Origin: Corynebacterium meitnerae
Lineage (GTDB): Bacteria > Actinomycetota > Actinomycetes > Mycobacteriales > Mycobacteriaceae
NCBI RefSeq assembly: GCF_027570075.1
Contig: NZ_JAKMUS010000010.1
Span: forward strand, 1 to 64,000
Length of the DNA stretch: 64,000 nucleotides
Direction of reading: 5' to 3'
A program made the translations under genes and the position numbers. The notes below the pieces were generated by a model, which made no database searches, was not told where the DNA came from, and was given only the letters and a program-made list of their open reading frames with translations. This document shows, piece after piece, positions 8,111 to 16,201 of the stretch; the first letter of the stretch is position 1, and the number at the start of each line of letters is the position of its first letter.

Positions 8111-8929
8111 ATGGTTTCCATTGACACCTACAACGCCTGCGTTGACTTTCCTATCTTCGACGCCAAGTCCCGCTCCCTCAAGAAAGCCGTGATGAGCTCC
8201 GCCGGCGGTGCGATTGGGAAGAACGCGTCCAACACCGTCGTCGTCGAAGCGCTCAAGGACATCAACCTGCACCTGCGTGAAGGCGACCGCGTGGGTCTCG
8301 TCGGCCACAACGGTGCTGGCAAGTCCACGCTGCTGCGCCTGCTGTCCGGCATCTACGAACCCACCCGTGGCGTCGCCGATGTCCGTGGCCGCGTGGCCCC
8401 CGTCTTCGACCTGGGCGTGGGCATGGACCCGGAGATCTCCGGCTACGAGAACATCATCATTCGCGGTCTCTTCCTTGGACAGACCCGCAAGCAGATGAAG
8501 GACAAGATCGACGAAATCGCGGAATTCTCTGAGCTGGGCGATTACCTGAACATGCCGCTGCGCACCTACTCCACCGGTATGCGCGTGCGCCTCGCCCTTG
8601 GTGTGGTCACCTCGATTGAGCCGGAGATCCTGCTACTCGACGAGGGCATCGGCGCCGTTGACGCCGCCTTCATGGCCAAGGCCCGTGTCCGCCTGGCTGA
8701 ACTCGTGGAGCGCTCCGGCATCCTCGTCTTCGCCTCCCACTCCAACGACTTCCTCGCCCAGGTGTGCAACACCGCCCTGTGGGTGGACAAGGGCCAGATC
8801 AAGAAGGCTGGGCTTGTCGACGAAGTCGTGGAAGCCTACGAAGGCCCCGAAGCCGGCCAGTACGTCCGGGATCTGCTGGTCCGCTTTAATGAGGAAGAGA
8901 AGTCTGAGGGCAACAATCGAGAAATCTGA
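8111..8929 (+). CDS. wzt: ABC transporter ATPase, probable galactan exporter (Wzt)
   Basis: A 272-residue ATPase subunit. Walker A is GHNGAGKST (about residue 64), the signature motif is YSTGMRVRLALG, and Walker B is EILLLDEGIGAVD. The H-loop lies in VFASHSND. This is the RfbE/Wzt polysaccharide export family in its short form, without the extra C-terminal glycan-binding domain. It starts 30 bp after wzm with an AGAAAGGA ribosome binding site and is clearly in the same operon. It energises export of the galactan precursor with Wzm. Confidence 0.88.
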   Translation: MVSIDTYNACVDFPIFDAKSRSLKKAVMSSAGGAIGKNASNTVVVEALKDINLHLREGDRVGLVGHNGAGKSTLLRLLSGIYEPTRGVADVRGRVAPVFDLGVGMDPEISGYENIIIRGLFLGQTRKQMKDKIDEIAEFSELGDYLNMPLRTYSTGMRVRLALGVVTSIEPEILLLDEGIGAVDAAFMAKARVRLAELVERSGILVFASHSNDFLAQVCNTALWVDKGQIKKAGLVDEVVEAYEGPEAGQYVRDLLVRFNEEEKSEGNNREI

Positions 8930-9046
8930 CGCTATAACTCTCATAGGTTTATCCACTAACTCCCCTACCTGCCTTTTTTCAGTGCGCACGACAGACCCCT
9001 TGTCAGATATCTCGAACGGCTGCCGGGTAGTGGCACAATGAACCCC

Positions 9047-9979
9047 ATGAACTCCCAAGCGCCAGCGGCATCACCGGTGTTGGACCCCAACGGCACAACG
9101 GCGGCGGTGATTGTCACCCACAAGAGGGTTGAGCTGCTCAAACACTCTCTGGAACAGGTGGTGGCGCAAACGCACCCGGTGGACTGGGTGGTCGTGGTGG
9201 ATAACGGCGCCGAGGATGAGGTCCGCGAGCTCCTCACTGAACTCGCGGGCGATAAAGCGGTCTACCTGGCCTCCCACACCAATCTGGGCGGTGCTGGTGG
9301 TTTTGCCTATGGCTTCCTGCACGCTTTGGCGCTGGGCGCGGACGCCATTTGGTGCGCTGACGATGATGGCCGCCCCGCCGATGAGCATGTTCTGGAGACG
9401 CTGTACCGGGTCGCGCAACGCGAGCAGCTGTCAGAGGTGTCGCCGGTGGTGTGCAACATCGATGACCCGAACAAGCTCGCCTTCCCCCTGCGCCAAGGCC
9501 TGACATGGCACCGTCGCCGGGATGAGCTGGAAGGGGATTATCTTCCCCAGTACGCCAGCCTGTTCAACGGCGCGCTGATTAGCGCGAAGGCGATGGAGCG
9601 GATCGGTGTACCGGATTATCGGCTGTTTATTCGGGGGGATGAGGTGGAGTATCACCGTCGATTAGCGCAATCGGGCCTGAACTACGGCACGGCGCTGACC
9701 ACGGCGTACCTGCACCCGGACGGCTCCGCGGAATTCCACCCAATCATGGGCGGCCGCGCGCACGCGCAGTGGCCGGACAATGACACGAAGCGGTATTTCA
9801 CCTACCGCAACCGCGGCTACATCATTAACCAACGCGGCATGCAGAAGATGAAACTGCAGGAATTGGTGCGCTTTGGCTGGTTCTTCCTTATTCAGCGCCG
9901 CAGCCCGGCGGAATTCAAGGAGTGGCTGAAGCTCCTACGCATGGGTGCCAACGAGGACTTCCAGCGGCCCGGCGCCTAA
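9047..9979 (+). CDS. glfT1: Galactofuranosyltransferase GlfT1
   Basis: A 310-residue GT2 family enzyme that adds the first galactofuranose residues to the decaprenyl-linked GlcNAc-rhamnose primer. The N-terminal AAVIVTHKR strand, the NLGGAGGFAYG loop, the metal-binding WCADDDGRP motif and the catalytic-type RGDEVEYHRR stretch are visible. Two in-frame ATGs exist, at 9038 and 9047. A CACAAT hexamer (9034-9039) stands 7 bp before 9047, so I prefer 9047 as a leaderless start, with less certainty than for other genes because the first base of the hexamer is C. Neighbours wzm and wzt fit the same pathway. Confidence 0.88.
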   Translation: MNSQAPAASPVLDPNGTTAAVIVTHKRVELLKHSLEQVVAQTHPVDWVVVVDNGAEDEVRELLTELAGDKAVYLASHTNLGGAGGFAYGFLHALALGADAIWCADDDGRPADEHVLETLYRVAQREQLSEVSPVVCNIDDPNKLAFPLRQGLTWHRRRDELEGDYLPQYASLFNGALISAKAMERIGVPDYRLFIRGDEVEYHRRLAQSGLNYGTALTTAYLHPDGSAEFHPIMGGRAHAQWPDNDTKRYFTYRNRGYIINQRGMQKMKLQELVRFGWFFLIQRRSPAEFKEWLKLLRMGANEDFQRPGA

Positions 9980-9980
9980 A

Positions 9981-10442
9981 TTAGCGGGTCGGTTCTTCCT
10001 CGATAACCACGCGCGCAGGCTCATTGAAGATGAGCACGCGCTGCAGAACAAAGTTGGTCACCGTAGCCACACCCTGGGCGATAACGAAGGACACGCCATC
10101 CTTCCACGGATCCACCAAGCCCAACGCGATGAGCGGGCCATCGGTGACCCAGTACAACAGCGTTTGCACACCAAGGGTGGACAGGTAGAGCACAAGAACG
10201 GCAAACGCGCGTTTGCCGGTGATCTTCGCTTCAAACGTGAACTTGGAGTTCAACAGGTACGCCGCCGCGGTGCCGAGGCACCAGCCGAAAATCTTCGCGG
10301 TCACGCGGTCAAGCCCGACGGCGTGCGTGAGCAGGTAGGTCAGCCCGAAGTCGAGCACGGCACAAAAGATGCCGACGATGATGAACCGCACGAGCTGCTG
10401 CTTGGCGCTAGTGGGTTGCGAATTTTCAGGCTTGGTTGACAC
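9981..10442 (-). CDS. GtrA-like membrane protein (Rv3789 type)
   Basis: A 153-residue protein with four predicted membrane helices in the GtrA family pattern (FIIVGIFCAVLDFGLTYLL, then GTAAAYLLNSKFTF). The relative next to the mycobacterial arabinan genes, Rv3789, is linked to decaprenyl-phospho-arabinose use or to anchoring of AftA. Position next to glfT1 and near dprE1 supports the same role. GTG 10442 is chosen because TAAGGT (minus strand 10456-10451) is 8 bp upstream, a leaderless arrangement; an earlier GTG at 10475 would put that promoter inside the gene. It converges on glfT1 with 1 bp between. Confidence 0.72.
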   Translation of the reverse strand: MSTKPENSQPTSAKQQLVRFIIVGIFCAVLDFGLTYLLTHAVGLDRVTAKIFGWCLGTAAAYLLNSKFTFEAKITGKRAFAVLVLYLSTLGVQTLLYWVTDGPLIALGLVDPWKDGVSFVIAQGVATVTNFVLQRVLIFNEPARVVIEEEPTR

Positions 10443-10502
10443 GCCGGACAACCTTACCGGTAACCCGCTCACCACAGAAGTAGGCGGGTACAGGCATGTC
10501 TC

Positions 10503-11012
10503 TCAGTCTCTTCCAGTGGTGGCGTGGAGCTGATCATTGATGGCGGCGATGTCGAAGGGGTGGCCACCAAACTCCCCGTCGCCCGCCACGCACAAAGCAC
10601 GCGGGTTGGCGGTGTCCCGCGGGAGCACATCACTAAGCACGAGGGTGAACTGCCACAGACCCCAGTGGAAGAAGAGGATATCCCCGGGTTCGGTGAGGTA
10701 ATCACCGATCGTGGTGGTCAGATCCAAGCGGCCACTGTCGTCGTGCTGCTGGGTAAAGCGTGCGGGGGCCGAGCTATGGCTGGGAACCGTAAAGGCAATG
10801 TCCAGAGCCAGCTGTACGTCTTCGAGCGTGCTATCCGCATCCACGCCGAGGTACCGGATGACCTCCTCATCCGCCCGTTGGGTGGCGCAGCGGATCAACA
10901 GTGTGCGCGCCTGGGTGGATTGGTCGCCGCGGAGAAACGCGCGGGCTGCATCAAGATCGACAACAGCCGCCACCTGGTCGTGGCGGTGTAGGCGATGCAG
11001 CATGCTGGACAT
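10503..11012 (-). CDS. Conserved protein resembling pRiA4b ORF3 family
   Basis: A 169-residue soluble protein. The segment DSTLEDVQLALDIAFTVPSHSSAPARF looks like the start of the plasmid pRiA4b ORF3 / IS1096 passenger family (PF07929), followed by an acidic EPGDILFFHWGLWQFTLVL stretch. Members occur in mobile elements and chromosomes; function is unknown. No transposase is nearby, so I infer a chromosomal copy. TAGGCT on the minus strand (11024-11019) is 6 bp upstream of ATG 11012, suggesting a leaderless mRNA. The domain assignment rests on motif resemblance only. Confidence 0.55.
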   Translation of the reverse strand: MSSMLHRLHRHDQVAAVVDLDAARAFLRGDQSTQARTLLIRCATQRADEEVIRYLGVDADSTLEDVQLALDIAFTVPSHSSAPARFTQQHDDSGRLDLTTTIGDYLTEPGDILFFHWGLWQFTLVLSDVLPRDTANPRALCVAGDGEFGGHPFDIAAINDQLHATTGRD

Positions 11013-11031
11013 GCCCCCAGCCTAATGAGAT

Positions 11032-11502
11032 TTAGGAAGCGTTGACGCGGGCATCAATTTCAGTGGCGGCAAACAGCAAGGCCGCACCGCCGAGACCCAG
11101 GAGGGTGTACGGGCGCTTCGCACCACGACGACGCAGAGCTTCTGCCATCTTCTTATCCGCGGCAATGCTCAGGCGAATGCTACCGATGAGCAGCGCAGTG
11201 CCACCAGCAAGGAGCCCCCACGTCTTGGCAGGGCTGCCAGTGCCAGAGCTGCGCTCGACGGTGGCGGTGAGGTCATTGCGCGGATCCTCATCAAACGCAT
11301 TAAACGCAGCCACCGTTCCCGTGAACGCAGCAGCGAGACCCACCCACGACGCCACGCGCGCCGGCGTGGAGTGCACATAATCCGGCACCGCCGTGAAAGC
11401 ACCAGCAAAAGCGGCCTGCAGCAAACGGCCTCCAGTGGTGTTATCCAGCGCGTTGTAGTCAACGCGAGTTTCGCCCGTTACGTCTTGAATCGTCTCCGTC
11501 AT
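11032..11502 (-). CDS. Hypothetical membrane protein
   Basis: A 156-residue protein of unknown function with hydrophobic segments around residues 53-72, 101-115 and 136-150. Composition is Ala/Thr-rich and a short basic stretch (RRRGAKR) precedes the last helix. ATG 11502 is preceded by TAAGAT (11515-11510) at 7 bp, a leaderless start; the ATG at 11511 overlaps the hexamer. It shares a divergent intergenic region of 44 bp with the small gene at 11547. Location inside the arabinogalactan cluster invites a cell-envelope role, but nothing in the sequence proves it. Confidence 0.6.
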   Translation of the reverse strand: MTETIQDVTGETRVDYNALDNTTGGRLLQAAFAGAFTAVPDYVHSTPARVASWVGLAAAFTGTVAAFNAFDEDPRNDLTATVERSSGTGSPAKTWGLLAGGTALLIGSIRLSIAADKKMAEALRRRGAKRPYTLLGLGGAALLFAATEIDARVNAS

Positions 11503-11546
11503 GGGCGCCATCTTAGCGGCCAGCGTGATCCAAGTAGGCTGTGCAC

Positions 11547-11768
11547 ATGGCCAATACTGAGGACACCCCGCACATCTCTGCTCAGCTCGTCAACGTTCCG
11601 TTGAATGACTTCATGGCACGCCTTGTCGCCCAGGAACTTCCCATTCTGGACAGCACGAGCCGCGGCATTGTTTATGACGAATTGCGTGCGCACGAAGCCG
11701 CAGGCAAACCAGTGATCACCTGCCAGGAGGAACTCCCGGAGCGCATCCGCGAGATCATGGAGCTCTAA
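11547..11768 (+). CDS. Small conserved hypothetical protein
   Basis: A 73-residue acidic protein without membrane segments or a motif I recognise. It begins MANTEDTPHISAQLVNVP and ends with EELPERIREIMEL. Evidence that it is a gene: a TAGGCT -10 hexamer (11535-11540) 6 bp before ATG 11547, exactly the leaderless layout of its neighbours, and a stop codon 58 bp before dprE1. Confidence 0.55.
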   Translation: MANTEDTPHISAQLVNVPLNDFMARLVAQELPILDSTSRGIVYDELRAHEAAGKPVITCQEELPERIREIMEL

Positions 11769-11826
11769 GCCCCACCCCCAACGCGCCTGACCGGAAACAT
11801 GTTTTTCCACTAGTAGGCTGGGGCGC

Positions 11827-13242
11827 ATGGAATTGATCACCAGCACTCAATCGCTGCATGGCTGGGGCCGCACTGCCCCGTCGACAGCACACGTCCTGTC
11901 CACGGCTGACGTTGACCTGATTAAGAAGGCCGTTGCGCAGGTTGCGGACGAAAACTCGACGCTGCCGGAGCACAAGCGCCGCGGCGTCATCGCCCGCGGC
12001 ATGGGCCGGTCTTACGGTGATCCGGCGCAGAATGGCGGCGGACTCGTCGTGGATATGCAACCGCTCAACAAGATTCACTCGATCGACCCGGAAACGGCGA
12101 TCGTCGATGTGGATGCGGGTGTGACGCTGGACCAGCTGATGAAGGCCGCTTTGCCGTATGGCCTGTGGGTTCCGGTGCTGCCGGGCACCCGTCAGGTGAC
12201 CATCGGTGGTGCGATCGGCCCAGATATTCACGGCAAGAACCACCACTCCGCGGGCTCCTTCGGTGACCACGTGGTGTCGATGGAGCTGCTCGTGGCCGAT
12301 GGTCGTGTGCTGCACCTTGAGCCGGAAGGCTCCGCCGATGACCCGGACGGCACGCTGTTTTGGGCAACCGTCGGTGGCATGGGACTGACCGGCATCATCC
12401 TGCGCGCACGCATCGAGATGACGCGCACGGAAACCGCCTACTTCATCGCGGATACGGTGCGCACCAACACCCTCGACGAGACGATCGAAGAGCACTCCCA
12501 CGGCCAGGAGGAGGGCTACACCTACTCCTCTGCCTGGTTCGACGCGATTTCCGCACCGCCAAAGACGGGCCGCTCCACCATCTCCCGTGGCTCCCTGGCC
12601 ACCCTGGCTCAGCTGGAGGAATACGCACCGAAGCTGGCCAAGGATCCGCTGAAATTCTCCGCACCCCAGCTGATGACGGTGCCGGACATCTTCCCGTCCT
12701 GGACCATGAACAAGCTGTCCCTCATGGCCATCGGTGAGGCCTACTACCGCATGGGTGCGCCCAGCAAGAACGACATTTTGAACCTGACGCAGTTCTACCA
12801 GCCGCTGGACATGATCGCGGAGTGGAACCGTGGCTACGGCAAAGCCGGCTTCCTGCAGTACCAGTTCGTGGTGCCCACGGATGCCGTTGATCCGTTCAAG
12901 CAGATCATCTACGACATTCAGGCCTCCGGCCACTACACGGCCCTCAACGTGTTCAAGCTGTTCGGCGAAGGAAACCGCGCGCCGCTGTCCTACCCGATGC
13001 GTGGCTGGAACGTCTGCGTGGACTTCCCCATCCGCAACGGGCTGAACGCCTTCCTCGACCGCCTGGATGAGCAGGTCATGGAGTTCGGCGGCCGCCTCTA
13101 CCTGGCCAAGGAATCCCGCACCTCCGCGGAGAACTTCCACTCCATGTACCCAGAGATGGGCAACTGGCTGGAAACCCGCCGCACCATCGACCCGACCGGC
13201 GTATTCGCCTCCGACATGTCCCGCCGCTTGGAGTTGAATTAA
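11827..13242 (+). CDS. dprE1: Decaprenylphosphoryl-beta-D-ribose 2'-oxidase DprE1
   Basis: A 471-residue FAD enzyme of the vanillyl-alcohol oxidase family that oxidises decaprenyl-phospho-ribose to the 2'-keto intermediate, the first half of arabinose donor synthesis. FAD-binding features are [33 protein letters not shown] and a C-terminal substrate domain. The Cys that reacts with benzothiazinones in mycobacteria is present in [10 protein letters not shown]. The end [12 protein letters not shown] matches the family's conserved C terminus. TAGGCT (11814-11819) sits 7 bp before ATG 11827, indicating a leaderless mRNA. The stop codon lies inside a 28-bp perfect palindrome leading to dprE2. Confidence 0.95.
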   Translation: MELITSTQSLHGWGRTAPSTAHVLSTADVDLIKKAVAQVADENSTLPEHKRRGVIARGMGRSYGDPAQNGGGLVVDMQPLNKIHSIDPETAIVDVDAGVTLDQLMKAALPYGLWVPVLPGTRQVTIGGAIGPDIHGKNHHSAGSFGDHVVSMELLVADGRVLHLEPEGSADDPDGTLFWATVGGMGLTGIILRARIEMTRTETAYFIADTVRTNTLDETIEEHSHGQEEGYTYSSAWFDAISAPPKTGRSTISRGSLATLAQLEEYAPKLAKDPLKFSAPQLMTVPDIFPSWTMNKLSLMAIGEAYYRMGAPSKNDILNLTQFYQPLDMIAEWNRGYGKAGFLQYQFVVPTDAVDPFKQIIYDIQASGHYTALNVFKLFGEGNRAPLSYPMRGWNVCVDFPIRNGLNAFLDRLDEQVMEFGGRLYLAKESRTSAENFHSMYPEMGNWLETRRTIDPTGVFASDMSRRLELN

Positions 13243-13254
13243 TTCAACTCCAAG
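13227..13254. promoter_or_regulatory. Perfect 28-bp palindrome at dprE1/dprE2 junction
   Basis: From CTTGGAGTTGAATT to its exact reverse complement, 14 bp on each side with no spacer. It covers the last four codons and stop of dprE1 and runs into the purine-rich AAGGAGG at 13252-13258. As RNA it would fold into a 12-bp stem with a 4-nt loop. No U run follows, so a terminator is unlikely; an mRNA processing, coupling or DNA-binding role is possible. Confidence 0.6.
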
Positions 13255-13301
13255 GAGGAGTGAATAGATTCAGCCCACAACAAGAAAAGGTAAAGAACAC
13301 A

Positions 13302-14066
13302 ATGCTCAACGCTGTAGGACAAGCACAACACATTTTGCTGCTCGGCGGCACGTCGGAGATCGGTCTCGCGATTGTCGACGAATTGGTCTCCCGCGGCGGC
13401 AACCCCACCGTCACGCTGGCGGCCCGCGAAAACTCCCCGCGCCTGAATGACGCGGTGGAGGAAGTAACCAGCCGTGGTGCCGGTGAAGTCCGTCTGGTGG
13501 ACTTTGACGCGTTTGATACAGCTTCCCACCCGGCGGTGATTGATGCGGCGTTTGCGGACGGGGACGTCGATATCGCAATCGTTGCCTTTGGCACCTTGGG
13601 CGACCAGGAAGAACTCTGGCAGGACCAGGAAGCTGCTGTTGCTTCGGCGCAGACGAACTTCACCGCACCGGTGTCTGTTGGTGTGCTGCTGGGCCAGAAG
13701 TTCAAGGAACAGGGTCACGGCAAGATCATCGCTATGAGTTCAGTGGCGGGCATGAAGGTGCGCCGCTCCAACTTCGTGTACGGCGCCACGAAGGCCGGCA
13801 TGGATGGTTTCTACACCCAGCTCGGTGAGGCGCTGCGCGATTCTGGCGTGACGGTCACCGTGGTCCGCCCGGGCCAGGTGCGTACAAAGATGACCGAGGG
13901 CCTCGACGAGGCACCGCTCACGGTGAACAAGGAAGATGTGGCCAAGGCCGCTGTGGCCGCTGCGCTCGCCGGCAAGCCGAACGTGTTCGTGCACAAGCTG
14001 TTCGGGCCGATCTCTTTGGTGCTGCAGCACATCCCGGCGGGGATCATGCGCAAGCTCAGTTTCTAA
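13302..14066 (+). CDS. dprE2: Decaprenylphosphoryl-2-keto-ribose reductase DprE2
   Basis: A 254-residue short-chain dehydrogenase that reduces the DprE1 product to decaprenyl-phospho-arabinose with NADH. The N-terminal LLLGGTSEIGLA nucleotide-binding motif, the catalytic Ser in AMSSVAG and the YGATK pair (Tyr/Lys) are visible. The end IPAGIMRKLSF resembles other DprE2 proteins. ATG 13302 matches the family start (MLNAVGQAQHILLLGG). An upstream in-frame GTG at 13260 directly beside AAGGAGG would add 14 residues and cannot be fully excluded. Same operon as dprE1. Confidence 0.93.
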   Translation: MLNAVGQAQHILLLGGTSEIGLAIVDELVSRGGNPTVTLAARENSPRLNDAVEEVTSRGAGEVRLVDFDAFDTASHPAVIDAAFADGDVDIAIVAFGTLGDQEELWQDQEAAVASAQTNFTAPVSVGVLLGQKFKEQGHGKIIAMSSVAGMKVRRSNFVYGATKAGMDGFYTQLGEALRDSGVTVTVVRPGQVRTKMTEGLDEAPLTVNKEDVAKAAVAAALAGKPNVFVHKLFGPISLVLQHIPAGIMRKLSF

Positions 14067-14137
14067 AGCCTCAATACCTCGTCCGCGGGGCCCTCTCAAT
14101 GCCCGATTAGCGGGGCTTCTGTGGGAGACTGTCACCT

Positions 14138-16201
14138 ATGACAGAGCGCCCCGAGGACTACAGCGAACCACGTGACGCCGCCCATGGCGGCGTTGCTGTG
14201 GAAGATGTTGCTTTGGCTGAGCCGGACACGAAAACAACTGTTCAGGATCAGAAGAAGCCCCGTTATGAGCTTTTTGCCCCCGACGCGGTGAGCACACCCA
14301 GCGCCATTGCGCGCATCGGTGTTGCCGCCATCGCCGGGGGCGTTGTGGCGCTTCTAGCGTTCTTTGTGTTGAAGCAGGTGTCGCTGGCGGCGTTCAACGT
14401 GTCTATGGTGACGCGGGCGTTGGCCACGGCGGGTTCGCTGCTCATCCTCATCGTGGTGGCGGTGTTGCTGTGGCTGTGGATCCGGGACCGCGAGAGTGGC
14501 CGGACCCGTCCCGCATGGCGCCGGGTGCTCACGGAGGCGGTGTGTGGGCTGGCTCCGGCTGGCCTTGTGGTGACCGCGATTGCTATCCCGCTGTCCGCCA
14601 CCAAGTTGTACTTGGATGGCATCCAGGTGGACCAGGGTTTCCGCACCCAGTACCTCACCCGCATGACGGAAACCATGTCTCACCAGGACATGAACTACGC
14701 GGACCTGCCGTCCTTCTACCCCATCGGTTGGTTCTGGCTAGGTGGTCGCCTGGCCAACTTGCTGAATATGTCGGGGTGGGAGGTGTACCAGCCGTGGGCG
14801 TTGGTGTCCTTGGCTGCAGCCGGTTCGGCGTTGGTGCCGTTGTGGCGCAGGCTCACGGGTTCCCTGCCAGCGGCGACGGCGATTGCGTTGATCACTACCG
14901 CGGTGGTGCTCACGATGGTTCCGGAGGAGCCCTATGCCGCGGTGGTGGCCATGGGTGTGCCGGCCGCAGCGGTGTTGGGGTACCGCGCGATGGGTGGCTC
15001 GTGGACGTCGACAATTGCGGTGGCGTTGTACCTGGGGGCGTCGGCATGCTTCTACACGCTGTACACAGGCATTATGGCGCTGACCATGATCGGGCTGGCG
15101 TTCATCTCTTTCATCGCAACGGTGCGCGACAAGCGCTCAATCAAGCCCTTTGTGCACCTCGTTGTGATGGGTCTTGGTTCGATCTGCATCGCGCTGCTCT
15201 CATGGGGCCCATACCTCGTGGGTGTGCTCACGGCATCTGAGGAGGTGTCCTCGGCGGCGCAGCACTTCTTGCCGTCGCAGGGCACGACGGTTCCTTTGCC
15301 GTTCTTCCACCTCACCATGGTGGGTGTGCTCAGTCTCGTGGGCTTGCTGTACCTCCTCGTGCGTTACCGCGAGCCTGTGTTCACGGCCCTGGGCGTTGCG
15401 GTGGCCGTGTGTTACGTGTGGGTTGTTGCCTCGATGGTGGTCACTCTTGCTGGCACAACGCTGCTCGGGTTCCGGGTTGAGGTTCTCATCGCTTTGCTCT
15501 TATCGACGGCTGGTGTCCTCGCCCTCATGGACCTCCGCCTCAACGGCGTGGACAAGCTTTATCCCACTGGTCTGAGTGAGCGCACAAACCGCACGATCAG
15601 CACGGTGTTTATTGTGGGCCTGGCGTTGTCGACGCTGAGTTACGTGCAGCAGATTCCTGAGAAGAATGAGGTCTTCCTGGATCAGGCCTACAGTGACACG
15701 AACGGTGATGGTGAGCGCGCTGACCGCCGTGAATCCGGTGTGGGCCGCTACTACAACCAAATGCACGAGTTCATTCAGAAGCAGGGCTACGAACCTACTG
15801 AGACGGTAGTGCTCACCGATGAAATCAACTTCTTGGCCTACCACCCGTACTACGGCTTCAACGCCTTCACGAACCACTACGCCAACCCATTGGGCCAATT
15901 CGAGGCCCGTGGTGAGCTCATTGCGCAGTGGGCGCATGACTCCTACGAGCATTTGAAGGATCCGAAGGCGATGACCGCAGCGATTGATGCGTCGCCGTGG
16001 CGGGCGCCCGATGTCTTCATCTTCCGCGGCAGCGAGAAAGACAAGGATGCCCCCTGGAAGACGCACGTCGCACACGACATCTTCCCCAGTGAGCCAAATG
16101 TCCGCCAGCAGGGCCTTTACTTCAACCCGGAGGCTTTCAACTCCCCGGATTGGACCACGGAGCAGTTTGGTCCTTTCGTGGTGGTGGTCCGTAACCGATG
16201 A
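14138..16201 (+). CDS. aftA: Arabinofuranosyltransferase AftA
   Basis: A 687-residue GT-C enzyme (GT85) that adds the first arabinofuranose to the galactan using decaprenyl-phospho-arabinose. It has about 11 membrane helices between residues 50 and 505, then an extracytoplasmic C-terminal domain. The periplasmic loop after the second or third helix holds MNYADLPSFYPIGWFW with acidic residues typical of GT-C active sites. The stop overlaps the emb start (ATGA). A GAGACT hexamer (14125-14130) lies 7 bp before ATG 14138, a possible weak leaderless promoter; otherwise it is read through from dprE2. Confidence 0.93.
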   Translation: MTERPEDYSEPRDAAHGGVAVEDVALAEPDTKTTVQDQKKPRYELFAPDAVSTPSAIARIGVAAIAGGVVALLAFFVLKQVSLAAFNVSMVTRALATAGSLLILIVVAVLLWLWIRDRESGRTRPAWRRVLTEAVCGLAPAGLVVTAIAIPLSATKLYLDGIQVDQGFRTQYLTRMTETMSHQDMNYADLPSFYPIGWFWLGGRLANLLNMSGWEVYQPWALVSLAAAGSALVPLWRRLTGSLPAATAIALITTAVVLTMVPEEPYAAVVAMGVPAAAVLGYRAMGGSWTSTIAVALYLGASACFYTLYTGIMALTMIGLAFISFIATVRDKRSIKPFVHLVVMGLGSICIALLSWGPYLVGVLTASEEVSSAAQHFLPSQGTTVPLPFFHLTMVGVLSLVGLLYLLVRYREPVFTALGVAVAVCYVWVVASMVVTLAGTTLLGFRVEVLIALLLSTAGVLALMDLRLNGVDKLYPTGLSERTNRTISTVFIVGLALSTLSYVQQIPEKNEVFLDQAYSDTNGDGERADRRESGVGRYYNQMHEFIQKQGYEPTETVVLTDEINFLAYHPYYGFNAFTNHYANPLGQFEARGELIAQWAHDSYEHLKDPKAMTAAIDASPWRAPDVFIFRGSEKDKDAPWKTHVAHDIFPSEPNVRQQGLYFNPEAFNSPDWTTEQFGPFVVVVRNR

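Noticed and set aside
10503..11012. IS1096-type mobile element, from the passenger-like protein
   Set aside because: No transposase, terminal inverted repeats or target duplication are visible around it.
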